NCBI RefSeq assembly: GCF_002964605.1
Contig: NZ_PQDH01000001.1
Coordinates: 496,001 to 560,000 of the forward strand
Direction: 5' to 3'
Length of the DNA: 64,000 bases
From: Vallitalea okinawensis
GTDB lineage: Bacteria; Bacillota; Clostridia; Lachnospirales; PQDH01
Shown here: one piece after another, positions 37,020 to 46,119 of the stretch
Layout: each line of letters starts with the position of its first letter
Position numbering within the stretch: the first letter of the stretch is position 1
Notes under the pieces: model-generated
The model's input: the letters and a program-made list of their open reading frames with translations, nothing else
What the model was told of the DNA's origin: nothing
The model's database searches: none
Translations under genes and position numbers: made by a program

Positions 37020-37249
37020 ATTAGCCACCTAATGAATCAACTTTTTCAGATACAACATGATATCCTATCCTGTAACGTAGGAAGTACGGCAAAGGCTACT
37101 TACAAACATGTTCACCCAGCTTCTCATGAATCCATTCAGTCTTAACGTTCGTACCGGCCTTCCACTATCACCAGCTCGCTGCAACGACTAAATTAAAACT
37201 TACTACTTTCAATCAACGAATTTAGTAACGATATGCTTATTTGAAAGTT

Positions 37250-37278
37250 ATTTTATCATATCCTTCATATAAAGTCAA
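37250..37278 (-). promoter_or_regulatory. Promoter of the trpB leader
   Basis: On the minus strand TTGACT (37278-37273) and TAAAAT (37255-37250) are 17 bases apart, just downstream of the NERD gene. Confidence 0.65.
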
Positions 37279-37293
37279 TAGAAATAACTAAAT

Positions 37294-38016
37294 TTATTTT
37301 GCTAATGTATCCAAATGAAGCAGTTTTACGATTTTTTCTATCTTTAATTCATCCAGTTCAATTTTCGTTGGATAACTTGTTATATAACTTAGTAATTCCG
37401 ATTGATCACTAAATACAGCTTTTTGATTGACCAATTCAACTTCAGATCGCTTATTACTAAAATAAACAATACCTTGAATCCAAGTATGTACATTAAAGCG
37501 TAAAAGATACTCTGCTAGAGCTAGTACTTTTCTGTCAACCACAGTACTTTGATTACCGATTGCTTTTACAAAGATCTTTGCTTTTCTTTTTGACAAGTAA
37601 CGTAGCCAATAGTTAATGTCTTTACTTTCATAGATATGTCCCTTTGTCCCATTTACCTCCATAACAAAAATACCATTTTCTCCAATTACAACAAAATCAC
37701 ATTCAATAATATTACCTTGATAAGGAACATAAACATTTCTTAGAACAGTATATTTTTCTGGTAATCTGCTAAGATCTTTTAAGGCCGCATCATCTTTTTT
37801 TAATCTTTCTCTTTCTCTTGAAAAGGTCTTAAAATAGAAAACACCAGGAATAACCAATCCAACGAAGGGTATTAACATATACAAGGTTGGAGCCATACCA
37901 AAATCAGATAATATAATGATACCTGCTATCCCAGTTAAAACCATTAAAAAACCTAATAGTAGGTCTCTCTTGACTCGAGATTGCAAATATTTCTTATTGA
38001 CGATAACTTTACTCAT
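37294..38016 (-). CDS. NERD-domain membrane protein
   Basis: This 240-residue protein has two N-terminal hydrophobic segments (about 18-58), a charged Arg/Lys/Glu stretch, and a nuclease-related (NERD) domain at about 95-200, with ECDFVVIGENGIFVMEV and KGHIYES. In most NERD domains the text following would be EVK; here it reads EVN, so one of the presumed catalytic positions appears changed. The biological role of NERD proteins is not settled. It is transcribed away from the MoxR operon and ends just before the trpB leader promoter. Confidence 0.8.
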   Translation of the reverse strand: MSKVIVNKKYLQSRVKRDLLLGFLMVLTGIAGIIILSDFGMAPTLYMLIPFVGLVIPGVFYFKTFSRERERLKKDDAALKDLSRLPEKYTVLRNVYVPYQGNIIECDFVVIGENGIFVMEVNGTKGHIYESKDINYWLRYLSKRKAKIFVKAIGNQSTVVDRKVLALAEYLLRFNVHTWIQGIVYFSNKRSEVELVNQKAVFSDQSELLSYITSYPTKIELDELKIEKIVKLLHLDTLAK

Positions 38017-38152
38017 TTTTCACCTCATTTTCTATATTCCTCTTTTTATTTTAAGGTGAATTGAGAAATTTTTCAACTCTTATCCAAAAGTTCTTTGATT
38101 ATAGCAATTTCCATAGTATAATATTTATAGTTATACAGAAAGTGGTGATTAT

Positions 38153-39103
38153 GTGAAAAATTCAGAATATAATGTCGAATCCATTATAGAAAATATTGAG
38201 AATGTTGTAATTGGGAAACGAAATGAAATCAAGCTACTCCTTACAGCTCTATTATGCAACTCCCATGTACTTATTGAAGATGTCCCTGGTGTAGGTAAAA
38301 CAACTATAGCAAACGCACTAGCGAAATCCATCGAAGGTGATTTTAAACGTATTCAATTTACTCCTGATGTTATGCCTTCAGATATCACTGGCTTCTCTAT
38401 GTTCAATCCTAAAAAGAACAGTTTTGAATATGTTGAAGGGGCAATTATGGCCAATATTATTTTAGCAGATGAAATCAACCGTACACCACCTAAAACACAG
38501 TCAAGTTTAATGGAAGTCATGTCAGAAAAGCAAGTTACTGTTGATGGTAAAGCCTATAAGCTGCCTCAACCTTTTATGGTTATTGCTACACAAAACCCAG
38601 TGGAGTACCTAGGTACTTATCCCCTACCCGAGGCGCAAATAGATCGTTTTATCATGAAAATCTCCTTAGGTTACCCCAATGCTAATGAGGAGTGGGCCAT
38701 TTTAACCGCATATCAAAAAACAAATCCTCTAGATACACTTCAATCCGTTGTTAGTTGTGAGGAATTAATTAAAATGCAGAAGATCGTTCGTGAAGATATT
38801 GAAATCGAAGAAAGCATTTATGATTATATCATAGAGTTGGTTGGTAAAACCCGATCTCATCCCTATGTGCAATTAGGAGCTAGTCCCAGGGCTTCCTTAC
38901 ACTTATCTCTAGCTTCAAGGGCAATGGCTTTCATGAATAACCGATCTTATGTACTACCTGATGATGTAAGATCATTAGCTCAAAATGTTTTGGTTCATCG
39001 ATTAGTCTTACATCAAGAAGCTAAATTAAAGAAAGTGACTTCAGAGCAAATCATCAGTGAAATTATTAAAGATACCTCACTGCCGGTGGTGAAAAAAAGA
39101 TGA
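38153..39103 (+). CDS. MoxR-family AAA+ ATPase
   Basis: This 316-residue chaperone-like ATPase has Walker A EDVPGVGKTTIANAL (near 43-57), Walker B NIILADEINRTPPKTQSS, sensor 1 (VIATQNPVEYLGTYPLPEAQ) and sensor 2 GASPRASLHL. It starts with GTG, preceded by GGTGAT. Together with the DUF58 protein (overlap ATGA) and the transglutaminase-like protein it forms the common MoxR-DUF58-transglutaminase operon of bacteria. The function of this operon is not firmly known; a role in folding or activation of envelope proteins is the usual proposal. Confidence 0.95.
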   Translation: MKNSEYNVESIIENIENVVIGKRNEIKLLLTALLCNSHVLIEDVPGVGKTTIANALAKSIEGDFKRIQFTPDVMPSDITGFSMFNPKKNSFEYVEGAIMANIILADEINRTPPKTQSSLMEVMSEKQVTVDGKAYKLPQPFMVIATQNPVEYLGTYPLPEAQIDRFIMKISLGYPNANEEWAILTAYQKTNPLDTLQSVVSCEELIKMQKIVREDIEIEESIYDYIIELVGKTRSHPYVQLGASPRASLHLSLASRAMAFMNNRSYVLPDDVRSLAQNVLVHRLVLHQEAKLKKVTSEQIISEIIKDTSLPVVKKR

Positions 39104-40287
39104 TTTTTACTCGTATTTTTTACCTCTTGTTGACTATAGCTTCAGGTGTAGTCATCTATTTTAATGGAGGTGTTATACCATCACTAATTTTTTTCATATT
39201 GCTTTTCTTACCTTTGGTAAGCTTTTTACACTTACTATTTGCTAGATTTACCTTTACCTATGATGAATCTATTGATACAGAACGTATTATAAAAGGTAAT
39301 CGAATTCATTATAACTATCGCTTTAAGAACAGAACCATTATCCCCTATCCACCTATACGAATCATCTTCTCTGGAGATCGTGAAGTTTTTGAAGATCATC
39401 ATTATGTGAGTAATAACGTTCATCTTCTTCCTTTTGATCATCATGAGATTAGTATTCCTCTCAAATGTCTTTATTGGGGTGAATATAAAATCGGTATAGA
39501 TCGTGTTGTCTTCAAAGATTTTCTTGGTCTATTTCGTGTAAAGAAAAGAAACAAGGACCCTTTTATGATATTGGTATATCCTCGCGTTATCCCTCTTAAG
39601 AACATAACCATTCGACCTGCTTTGATGGAAACCTATCGTAATATTCATCAGCTAGCAAAAGGGAATAAAGAGATTGTTTCAGATATCAGGAGTTATCGTT
39701 ACGGTGATACACTTCACGATATTCACTGGAAGTTATCTAGTAAACATAATGAATTGTTAGTAAAAAACTATCACGACATCAAGAACAATAATATTTCTAT
39801 GTTTATCGACCTATATCCTATTACCCACAAAGCTAAAATACAAATCATGGATAAAATTATTGAAACTTCTGTGGCGGTCATCAATCACTGTCTTCAAAAT
39901 AGTCTCCCACTGGAAATCTATACGTCTGAATACGCTCATGACTTTAAAATTGCAGAGCAATTCCAGGAAGCTTATGAACATGTATCAAAGGTCTATTTCC
40001 GCTCTAGCTTTAGTATAAACTCTTTAGTGATTAGTAAAACCTTAGCTTGTCATGATTCTCATAATAAAAATCTGATCATCGTAACAAGCCATTTAAACAA
40101 CGAGCTTCTGGGCAGTATACATGAATTAGCTAATGCTACCTACAAAATATATCTTTTCTTTATCTCACCTAAAACCTTATCAGCAAAAGATAAAGAAAGT
40201 TATAGAGATTTATTGCAAAACAATAGCATCCATCCTTTTTTCGTTAATCTCGATGACCATATTACGGAACTATATGAGGGGGTGTAA
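39100..40287 (+). CDS. DUF58-domain protein
   Basis: This 395-residue protein has two N-terminal hydrophobic helices (about 5-48) followed by a cytoplasmic or surface domain. The DUF58 signature is RSYRYGDTLHDIHWKLSSKH (about 200), and its C-terminal part resembles a von Willebrand A-like fold (ISMFIDLYP). Its ATG overlaps the stop of the MoxR gene and its stop is two bases from the next start. It most likely works with the MoxR ATPase. Confidence 0.92.
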   Translation: MIFTRIFYLLLTIASGVVIYFNGGVIPSLIFFILLFLPLVSFLHLLFARFTFTYDESIDTERIIKGNRIHYNYRFKNRTIIPYPPIRIIFSGDREVFEDHHYVSNNVHLLPFDHHEISIPLKCLYWGEYKIGIDRVVFKDFLGLFRVKKRNKDPFMILVYPRVIPLKNITIRPALMETYRNIHQLAKGNKEIVSDIRSYRYGDTLHDIHWKLSSKHNELLVKNYHDIKNNNISMFIDLYPITHKAKIQIMDKIIETSVAVINHCLQNSLPLEIYTSEYAHDFKIAEQFQEAYEHVSKVYFRSSFSINSLVISKTLACHDSHNKNLIIVTSHLNNELLGSIHELANATYKIYLFFISPKTLSAKDKESYRDLLQNNSIHPFFVNLDDHITELYEGV

Positions 40288-40289
40288 AG

Positions 40290-42599
40290 ATGAAAAAAAG
40301 CTATAGTATTGGTAATTATGTCGTAAGGAATTTTCTCATAGCCTGTTTTAACCTTAGCATTGTTTTTGGGTTAATCACATTGTTGAACTATGAATTAACT
40401 TTGTACGAAGTTATTAAGATTTCTTTCATCTTGATCCTCATGATTGCCTTAACCTTTTATAATCGTGTTACATTTACAACAGCCATGTTTTTACTTTTTA
40501 TATTCCTAGGAGCTTCGGTTCTTGATAAAGAGGACTCGGGATTTAACCTCTATTATTTTATCGGTGATTTTATTGATGCTATACAACACTCTATGGTTTC
40601 ACACAAGTTCCCAACCTATTTTCAAGACACCATGCTGACTGTAATTATCCTTTCATTAGATTTGGTATTGTATTTCTTCGAGTTTAGATTAAAACGTTTC
40701 AATCCCATTATCATCATCTTGCCGGGTCTACTACTCTATACATTACCAGGCTTTTTCAACATGAATGCGAGTTTTGAAGGTTTCTTATTGTTTGCTTTTG
40801 CATCCATGCTTTATTACATGATGTATCAATACCGAAAAAATGACAACAGTAACGCACTACAGTATCTCGTAGGTTTTGTATTAACAGCTGTTTTCTCACT
40901 CATGGTTTTAACGTCATCCGCCTATGTACATGTAAATTACCCAGACTCTTTAAATTTTATTAAAGATATCGCCTATTATGTACAAAGTTTGGATATATTC
41001 GAGGATTCACCTTTGAATGGTGGAACTGTTGTCTACGACTACCAAAAAACAAACTTTGAAGGTCTAGAAAATCAGGATCAAACAGTTGTCATGACATTGA
41101 CAAAATCAGATGCAGATTATTTAATTGGTACGACCTACCTTGAGTATGAGGATAATAATTGGGCCAAGTCATCAGATGAATTGAGTATCTCTATTGAACT
41201 GGATACTTACTATTCAACTTTATTAGAGCAAAGTCTTTTTGGTATTCATCATTTACGTATGTTATCCTATGGGGTTCCATTAAATGAATTAACCTTACCT
41301 AATACCTTAACCTTAGAAGATTATCCTATCAAAGCAGATGAAATGACGATTGAATATAATAATCTAGTCAGTTATGCTTTATTTAAACCTTATAATGTTC
41401 AGGGTATTATACCTGACAGTGCAATGGCAACTACTGAGAATGAATATACCCTCTCTTTTCAAGATAACATATCAGCTAGGTATCCATTAAAACAAGGTAC
41501 TACTTATGAGGTAAGTTCTATTCATTACAATTTTGATGACCCAGTTTTTCATAACTATTTGAGGCAAAGTTATATTGGTTTAGATACTGATCTTACCGAA
41601 GGTAGAGATTTAGCTTATCGCAAAGATTCATTAGCAACAACTGAAGCTTATATGAATATTCCGGATACCATCGACCCAGAAGTTTATACTTTGACTGAAA
41701 ACATTACTGCACCTTATCAAACCAATTATGATAAGGTAAGGGCTATTGAATCTTATCTAGCTAGTCAGTTTACTTATACATTGGATGTACCTCCTGTACC
41801 TGAAAATGCTGATTTTATCTCATACTTTTTACTTGAAACAGGAGAAGGTTATTGTACTTACTACGCTTCTTCAATGGCTATGATGGTGCGTATGCTTGGA
41901 TTGCCGAGCCGCTATGTGACTGGATACCGTATACCATCTATTGATATGGAAGAATACGAAAACATTTACGATCCTGACCTCATGGATACAGAAACAGTTA
42001 CTATCCGTGAACAAAATGCTCACGCGTGGGTTGAAGTCTATTTTGAAGGTTTTGGTTGGATGCCATTTGAGCCAACAGCACCCTTTTTTACATCCTATAG
42101 AAATGCCCTACCGGAAGAAGAAGTTATTACACCTTTTGATCCAACAGATATAGCTAACCAGCCTGAAACACCTGATGAAGAAACAGTGTTTCTTACGGAA
42201 GAAATGAAAGGTCGCATCAAGTTAATCTTCTGGATTTTGTTATTATTATCACCATTTATGTATAAAACCTATCGAGTCATCAGCTTCAAAGCACAAAATA
42301 ACACCAATAAAGTTATATTTGCTTATAAAAGAATCTTATATGGTTATAAATTATTGAAGCTAGGTAAGCAACCTTACGAAACGGCTTCCGATTATTGTAA
42401 ACGAGTTCATCATGAGTTGTGGTATATCGATGATAGTTTTGATGATGTAACAAAGATTTTTGAGAAGGCTCGCTACAGTTCTGATAATATAACTGACGAA
42501 GAGGTAGACATACTTATCACTTATCTTCTATTTATTAAAGATAAGATAAACAAGCAGTACTTCTTAATTAAGCCGATAAAGTTCTGGTTGAAATATTAA
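40290..42599 (+). CDS. Transglutaminase-like membrane protein (TgpA type)
   Basis: This 769-residue protein has about six N-terminal transmembrane helices (to about 225), then a large extracellular part with a transglutaminase/protease-like core: catalytic Cys in GEGYCTYYASSMAMM (near 516), His in NAHAWVEVYFEGFGW (near 575) and Asp/Glu after it (MPFEPTAP). Another helix (about 645-665) is followed by a DUF4129-like C-terminal domain. This is the standard third gene of the MoxR operon. A 20-bp palindrome follows it. Confidence 0.92.
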   Translation: MKKSYSIGNYVVRNFLIACFNLSIVFGLITLLNYELTLYEVIKISFILILMIALTFYNRVTFTTAMFLLFIFLGASVLDKEDSGFNLYYFIGDFIDAIQHSMVSHKFPTYFQDTMLTVIILSLDLVLYFFEFRLKRFNPIIIILPGLLLYTLPGFFNMNASFEGFLLFAFASMLYYMMYQYRKNDNSNALQYLVGFVLTAVFSLMVLTSSAYVHVNYPDSLNFIKDIAYYVQSLDIFEDSPLNGGTVVYDYQKTNFEGLENQDQTVVMTLTKSDADYLIGTTYLEYEDNNWAKSSDELSISIELDTYYSTLLEQSLFGIHHLRMLSYGVPLNELTLPNTLTLEDYPIKADEMTIEYNNLVSYALFKPYNVQGIIPDSAMATTENEYTLSFQDNISARYPLKQGTTYEVSSIHYNFDDPVFHNYLRQSYIGLDTDLTEGRDLAYRKDSLATTEAYMNIPDTIDPEVYTLTENITAPYQTNYDKVRAIESYLASQFTYTLDVPPVPENADFISYFLLETGEGYCTYYASSMAMMVRMLGLPSRYVTGYRIPSIDMEEYENIYDPDLMDTETVTIREQNAHAWVEVYFEGFGWMPFEPTAPFFTSYRNALPEEEVITPFDPTDIANQPETPDEETVFLTEEMKGRIKLIFWILLLLSPFMYKTYRVISFKAQNNTNKVIFAYKRILYGYKLLKLGKQPYETASDYCKRVHHELWYIDDSFDDVTKIFEKARYSSDNITDEEVDILITYLLFIKDKINKQYFLIKPIKFWLKY

Positions 42600-42618
42600 G
42601 TGGTTAAACGTTGAGTAC

Positions 42619-42662
42619 GTGAGAAAGGGTAAAACAGTTTGCACTGTTTTACCCTTTCTCAC
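42619..42662. terminator. Perfect 20-bp hairpin between convergent genes
   Basis: GTGAGAAAGGGTAAAACAGT and its exact complement enclose the loop TTGC. No T tract follows on either strand, so it may not be a normal intrinsic terminator, but its position between convergent genes fits a stop or mRNA-end stabiliser. Confidence 0.65.
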
Positions 42663-42676
42663 TATTAAGGTGGAGT

Positions 42677-45208
42677 TTATTGCTCTGATAAGCTCAAAAT
42701 ATTGGCTATCATTCTATAGGCACCTGGAACAAGATTATCTAATTCTAAATGCCATACAATTGATGTATACATATAGGTTCCTTCACCATACTCAGCGACT
42801 AACCAAGTGCCATCTCTTGGTACATCTTCTTGACCAGGATCAGCTGCTGACATTAACTCCGTATAATTCTCTTTATCCCAAGATTCAGCTGTCCACTCAG
42901 CTCTTTGTTGGAACCAGTTATCCCAATCTTGGTCAGTTATTTGATTAGGAGCATTAAAAACTGCATGATCCGGTGCTAGTAGAGTAACTTCTGCATTTTC
43001 ATCATTGATATTGGTACTGCTTAATTCAATTGGGTATGGCGCAAATTCTGGCTGCCATTCAAATGTTTTATTAAACTGCACAACCAAGTTGCCACCCTTT
43101 TCAACATAATCAAGTAATCGTCCGTTAGACGTTACTAAATCAGGTCTAGCTTTGTAAGCCCTTACCCCTAGCATAATCGTATCATAGACACTTAAGTCTG
43201 CAGTAGCTAAATCATCTGCAGTTAATAAGGTTACATTGACACCCATTTGCTCCAGTGATTCATAAACCTTATCATAACCGCTATCCACATAACCTACTTT
43301 GATACCATCAGCAACTTTTACATCTACTATCGTTAATTGATAGTTAGCTGGTTTATAGAGATGTTTGGTGTAGATATGAGGATATTCAATGATCTCATAT
43401 CCCTGCTGGAATTTCTGTTCATTAGCTACCACTGTAGCTGTGAGATTAAAATCACCACTGACATCAGCTGGAACTTCTATGACTATTGTTACAGATGTTT
43501 CTTGATCTTCTCTGTCTATTTCAAAGTTAGTATCTGTACTTACTAATTGCCATCCTGTTGGTAAATCAAATTCAACATGACCACTTACATATCCCTCATA
43601 ATTGTTACGAACAAGTACGTTAAGCGTGTTCCTCTGTACTTCTTCGGACGCTATTAACATTGCTCTCTCAGGTGTTACCGCCACTGATAAAGCTGGAACT
43701 AATTTTAATTCGTTGAAGCTATCCACTTTCATTGTTTGGCTATTGTATGAATAGGATGCGGCAATATCTAATGGTGATAGATCATAGGCATCTGTAAAAG
43801 CAGTTGCTCCTGCTGTTATGTTAAATTCAATAAGCCCTGACTGACCAGCCTTGAGTTGACCAATGGCTTTAGTGTTGTCATCTATTACCCAGCCTTCTGG
43901 AAGGTTAGCATGAATATTAACATCTTCTAAGACTCCCAGACCTCTATTATAGACCGTTGCTGTTGCACTAAAGCTTTGTCCTGGTATAACAGTCTCATCT
44001 GATAAACTTATATCTACAGCAATTGCAAAAACATCCTTCATAACTGTTTCGAAATCTTCTTCTTTTTGCTCTAAATACTGTATTGCATAATCTTTTTGCA
44101 CAGATTCTACACTACTTGCTTGAGCATTCTCTTTTAACGATCTAACTAATTCGATTCCAGTAGTTAAATCCTCGTAAATGACCGCTTCATTCTTAGGGTC
44201 ATATTTATTAATAATGGTATCGATTATTATGTTAAGCTTATCAAATTCAGCTTTCATAGTAGAATATTGATCATCATCTTGAAGTAAATCGCTGATTTTG
44301 TCCAAGCTGATATCAATACCGTCCATAACACCACTATTTTTTTGTCCTACAACTGTTTGGCTCAACATCCATCTAGAGATGCTTTCACCTTTCTTGGGTG
44401 TTCTAACCATGCCTTGGCATCGATGCATTGAACGAGATAAGGCACCTAATTCACTGTATGACATGCCCAATATAGGCGAATACTCACCTAGGTTAAGTTC
44501 TAAGTCATAGGTCATCCCCTTTTCAATATCTCTAGAACTTATCGCTTGATAAAGTTTCTTAACTTGCCAAGGTTGTAACCCTTCTTCAGTAATCTGTTCT
44601 GGAAAACGATTAGGATCAGCTGCTGCTGTAAAAGCTTCTTCAAGCATAACTCCAGTAGCCATGTGTTGACCATGATCACCTTTTCCAGTTCTATGGTGTG
44701 AGAAGATAACATCTGGTCTTTCGGTTCTAATATGTCTTACTATATTTCCCAGTAGAACTTCCCTGTCCCAAATACTAAATGTTTCTTCTGTTGAAACAGA
44801 ATAACCAAAGTCAGAAGCGCCAAAAAATAATTGCTTTGCACCATCAATTACCCTAGCTGAAGCAAGCTCTTGCGAACGTATGACACCGAGTCCAGCATAC
44901 AGTTCATCACCAATTTCGTTTTGTCCGCCTTCCCCCCAGTTACCTACTAAATAAGAAGTTTTCAAATGAAGTCCTTTGTTCAAGTAAGTCAGTAAAGCGT
45001 TGTTTTCGTCATCTGGATGAGCACCAATAAACATGATGTTACCACTGTTTTGTAGTTGCAGAATGTCTAGCAGAGTCGCTGTAGTTCCTCTTACGCCTAA
45101 GTATTTGTACTGATCTTCTTTTGCCATTACGTTACCTCCAAATAAGCCCATTGCTAATATTACTGTTAGTACTACACTGATCAAAGACTTCATTTTTTTA
45201 CTTCCCAT
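42677..45208 (-). CDS. Secreted PIG-L deacetylase with NEW3-like and C-terminal ThuA-like regions
   Basis: This 843-residue protein has a signal peptide (about 1-29). The N-terminal domain is a PIG-L/LmbE zinc deacetylase, with FIGAHPDDENN (near 56-66) and the second metal motif HHRTGKGDHGQHM (near 171-183). The middle (about 395-640) has beta-rich segments of the NEW3/alpha-galactosidase-associated kind (LPEGWVIDDNTKAIG, LPTGWQLVSTD). The C-terminal 190 residues resemble a ThuA/glutamine-amidotransferase fold (IKVGYVDSGYDKVYESL, IMLGVRAYKARPDL). It follows the two sugar permease genes on the same strand. PIG-L enzymes remove acetyl groups from N-acetyl sugars, so an extracellular glycan deacetylase serving the transporter is the best guess. 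Confidence 0.85.
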   Translation of the reverse strand: MGSKKMKSLISVVLTVILAMGLFGGNVMAKEDQYKYLGVRGTTATLLDILQLQNSGNIMFIGAHPDDENNALLTYLNKGLHLKTSYLVGNWGEGGQNEIGDELYAGLGVIRSQELASARVIDGAKQLFFGASDFGYSVSTEETFSIWDREVLLGNIVRHIRTERPDVIFSHHRTGKGDHGQHMATGVMLEEAFTAAADPNRFPEQITEEGLQPWQVKKLYQAISSRDIEKGMTYDLELNLGEYSPILGMSYSELGALSRSMHRCQGMVRTPKKGESISRWMLSQTVVGQKNSGVMDGIDISLDKISDLLQDDDQYSTMKAEFDKLNIIIDTIINKYDPKNEAVIYEDLTTGIELVRSLKENAQASSVESVQKDYAIQYLEQKEEDFETVMKDVFAIAVDISLSDETVIPGQSFSATATVYNRGLGVLEDVNIHANLPEGWVIDDNTKAIGQLKAGQSGLIEFNITAGATAFTDAYDLSPLDIAASYSYNSQTMKVDSFNELKLVPALSVAVTPERAMLIASEEVQRNTLNVLVRNNYEGYVSGHVEFDLPTGWQLVSTDTNFEIDREDQETSVTIVIEVPADVSGDFNLTATVVANEQKFQQGYEIIEYPHIYTKHLYKPANYQLTIVDVKVADGIKVGYVDSGYDKVYESLEQMGVNVTLLTADDLATADLSVYDTIMLGVRAYKARPDLVTSNGRLLDYVEKGGNLVVQFNKTFEWQPEFAPYPIELSSTNINDENAEVTLLAPDHAVFNAPNQITDQDWDNWFQQRAEWTAESWDKENYTELMSAADPGQEDVPRDGTWLVAEYGEGTYMYTSIVWHLELDNLVPGAYRMIANILSLSEQ

Positions 45209-45236
45209 TTCGATTCCTCCTAAAAAATGATGAGAA

Positions 45237-45253
45237 TGAGGTAGATCACCTCA
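45237..45253. other. Palindrome in the permease-deacetylase gap
   Basis: TGAGGTAGATCACCTCA has perfect 6-base arms about a five-base centre. It sits 29 bases upstream of the deacetylase start. It may be a small mRNA hairpin or a protein site. Confidence 0.35.
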
Positions 45254-45273
45254 AACATATACTACATCATTTC

Positions 45274-46104
45274 TTATCCTTTCACAGAACCAGCTGCTAA
45301 ACTATCCACAACCTGTTCTTGTAAGGCTACAAAGGCAATAATACTTGGAATCGTAATAATTACAATAGCAGCAAATAATGCTCTGTAGTCAAATGAGAAC
45401 TGGGATAAGAAATAATTAATAGCCAAGGGTACTGTTCGAACGCGCTTAGAATCAGTAATAACAAGTGCAAATAAGAATTCATTCCAGCCTAATATGAATT
45501 GTAAAACCGCTGCTGTAGCGAAACCAGGTTTTGCAATAGGAATCATAATGCTTAAATAAGTTCTAAAAAATCCTGAACCATCTATATAGGCAGCTTCCTC
45601 TAATTCTTTTGGAATACTTAAGAAGTAGCTCCTCAAAATATATAAAGTCGTAGGTAAACCTAAACCAATATTCACAAGTATAAGACCGCTTCTTGTATCA
45701 TATAACCCTAAACCTCTAATCACTGAATAAATGGGATAAATCAATGCCGTTATAGGTAATAATAAAGAAACTGATAGTGTGACAAAAATAATATTTTTGA
45801 ATTTGAAATCAAAACGTGCGATAACATAAGCTGCCATCCCAACTAGAAACACTCCTAAAAGAGTGGAGGTTACTACCACGATAATACTGTTCATATAATA
45901 ATTCAATAATGGCGCTGTATTGAAAGCGTCAATGTAGCCTTCAAATGAAAACTCTGTAGGCAGCGCTAATGCAGAAGTTAATATCTCCTTATTGGATTTA
46001 AAAGATGACATCCATATCCACAAGAAGGGAATCAATGTAATTAGTGTAATGATCCATAAAAAAACATATTTAAAAAACTGAGTTATTTTTTCTGATATTT
46101 TCAT
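45274..46104 (-). CDS. Sugar ABC transporter permease (MalG/AraQ-like)
   Basis: This 276-residue membrane protein has six hydrophobic segments and the EAA loop EEAAYIDGSGFFRTYLSIMIP (about 175-195), by which it contacts the ATPase. It ends in the typical LQEQVVDSLAAGSVKG. It is the second permease of a carbohydrate uptake system. No ATPase gene is nearby, so a shared MsmX-type ATPase elsewhere in the genome probably powers it. It starts 15 bases after the first permease. Confidence 0.95.
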   Translation of the reverse strand: MKISEKITQFFKYVFLWIITLITLIPFLWIWMSSFKSNKEILTSALALPTEFSFEGYIDAFNTAPLLNYYMNSIIVVVTSTLLGVFLVGMAAYVIARFDFKFKNIIFVTLSVSLLLPITALIYPIYSVIRGLGLYDTRSGLILVNIGLGLPTTLYILRSYFLSIPKELEEAAYIDGSGFFRTYLSIMIPIAKPGFATAAVLQFILGWNEFLFALVITDSKRVRTVPLAINYFLSQFSFDYRALFAAIVIITIPSIIAFVALQEQVVDSLAAGSVKG

Positions 46105-46119
46105 CCGCTTCCCTCCTTC

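Larger units (their letters stand above)
36897..37255 (-). promoter_or_regulatory. Tryptophan T-box leader of trpB
   Basis: This minus-strand leader has the hallmarks of a T-box riboswitch, which binds uncharged tRNA and stops termination. The T-box sequence TTGGGTGGCACCGCG lies at 36947-36933; its TGGC pairs with a tRNA end GCCA, as expected for tRNA-Trp. Stem I shows the distal loop part GAGCTGGTGATAGTGGAAGG and an AGTAGTA stretch. The specifier is TGG at 37134-37132, within GAATGGATTC. The promoter is at 37250-37278. A terminator follows each of two T-box-like segments: a strong one at 36993-37019, and the usual one at 36899-36932. Confidence 0.9.
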
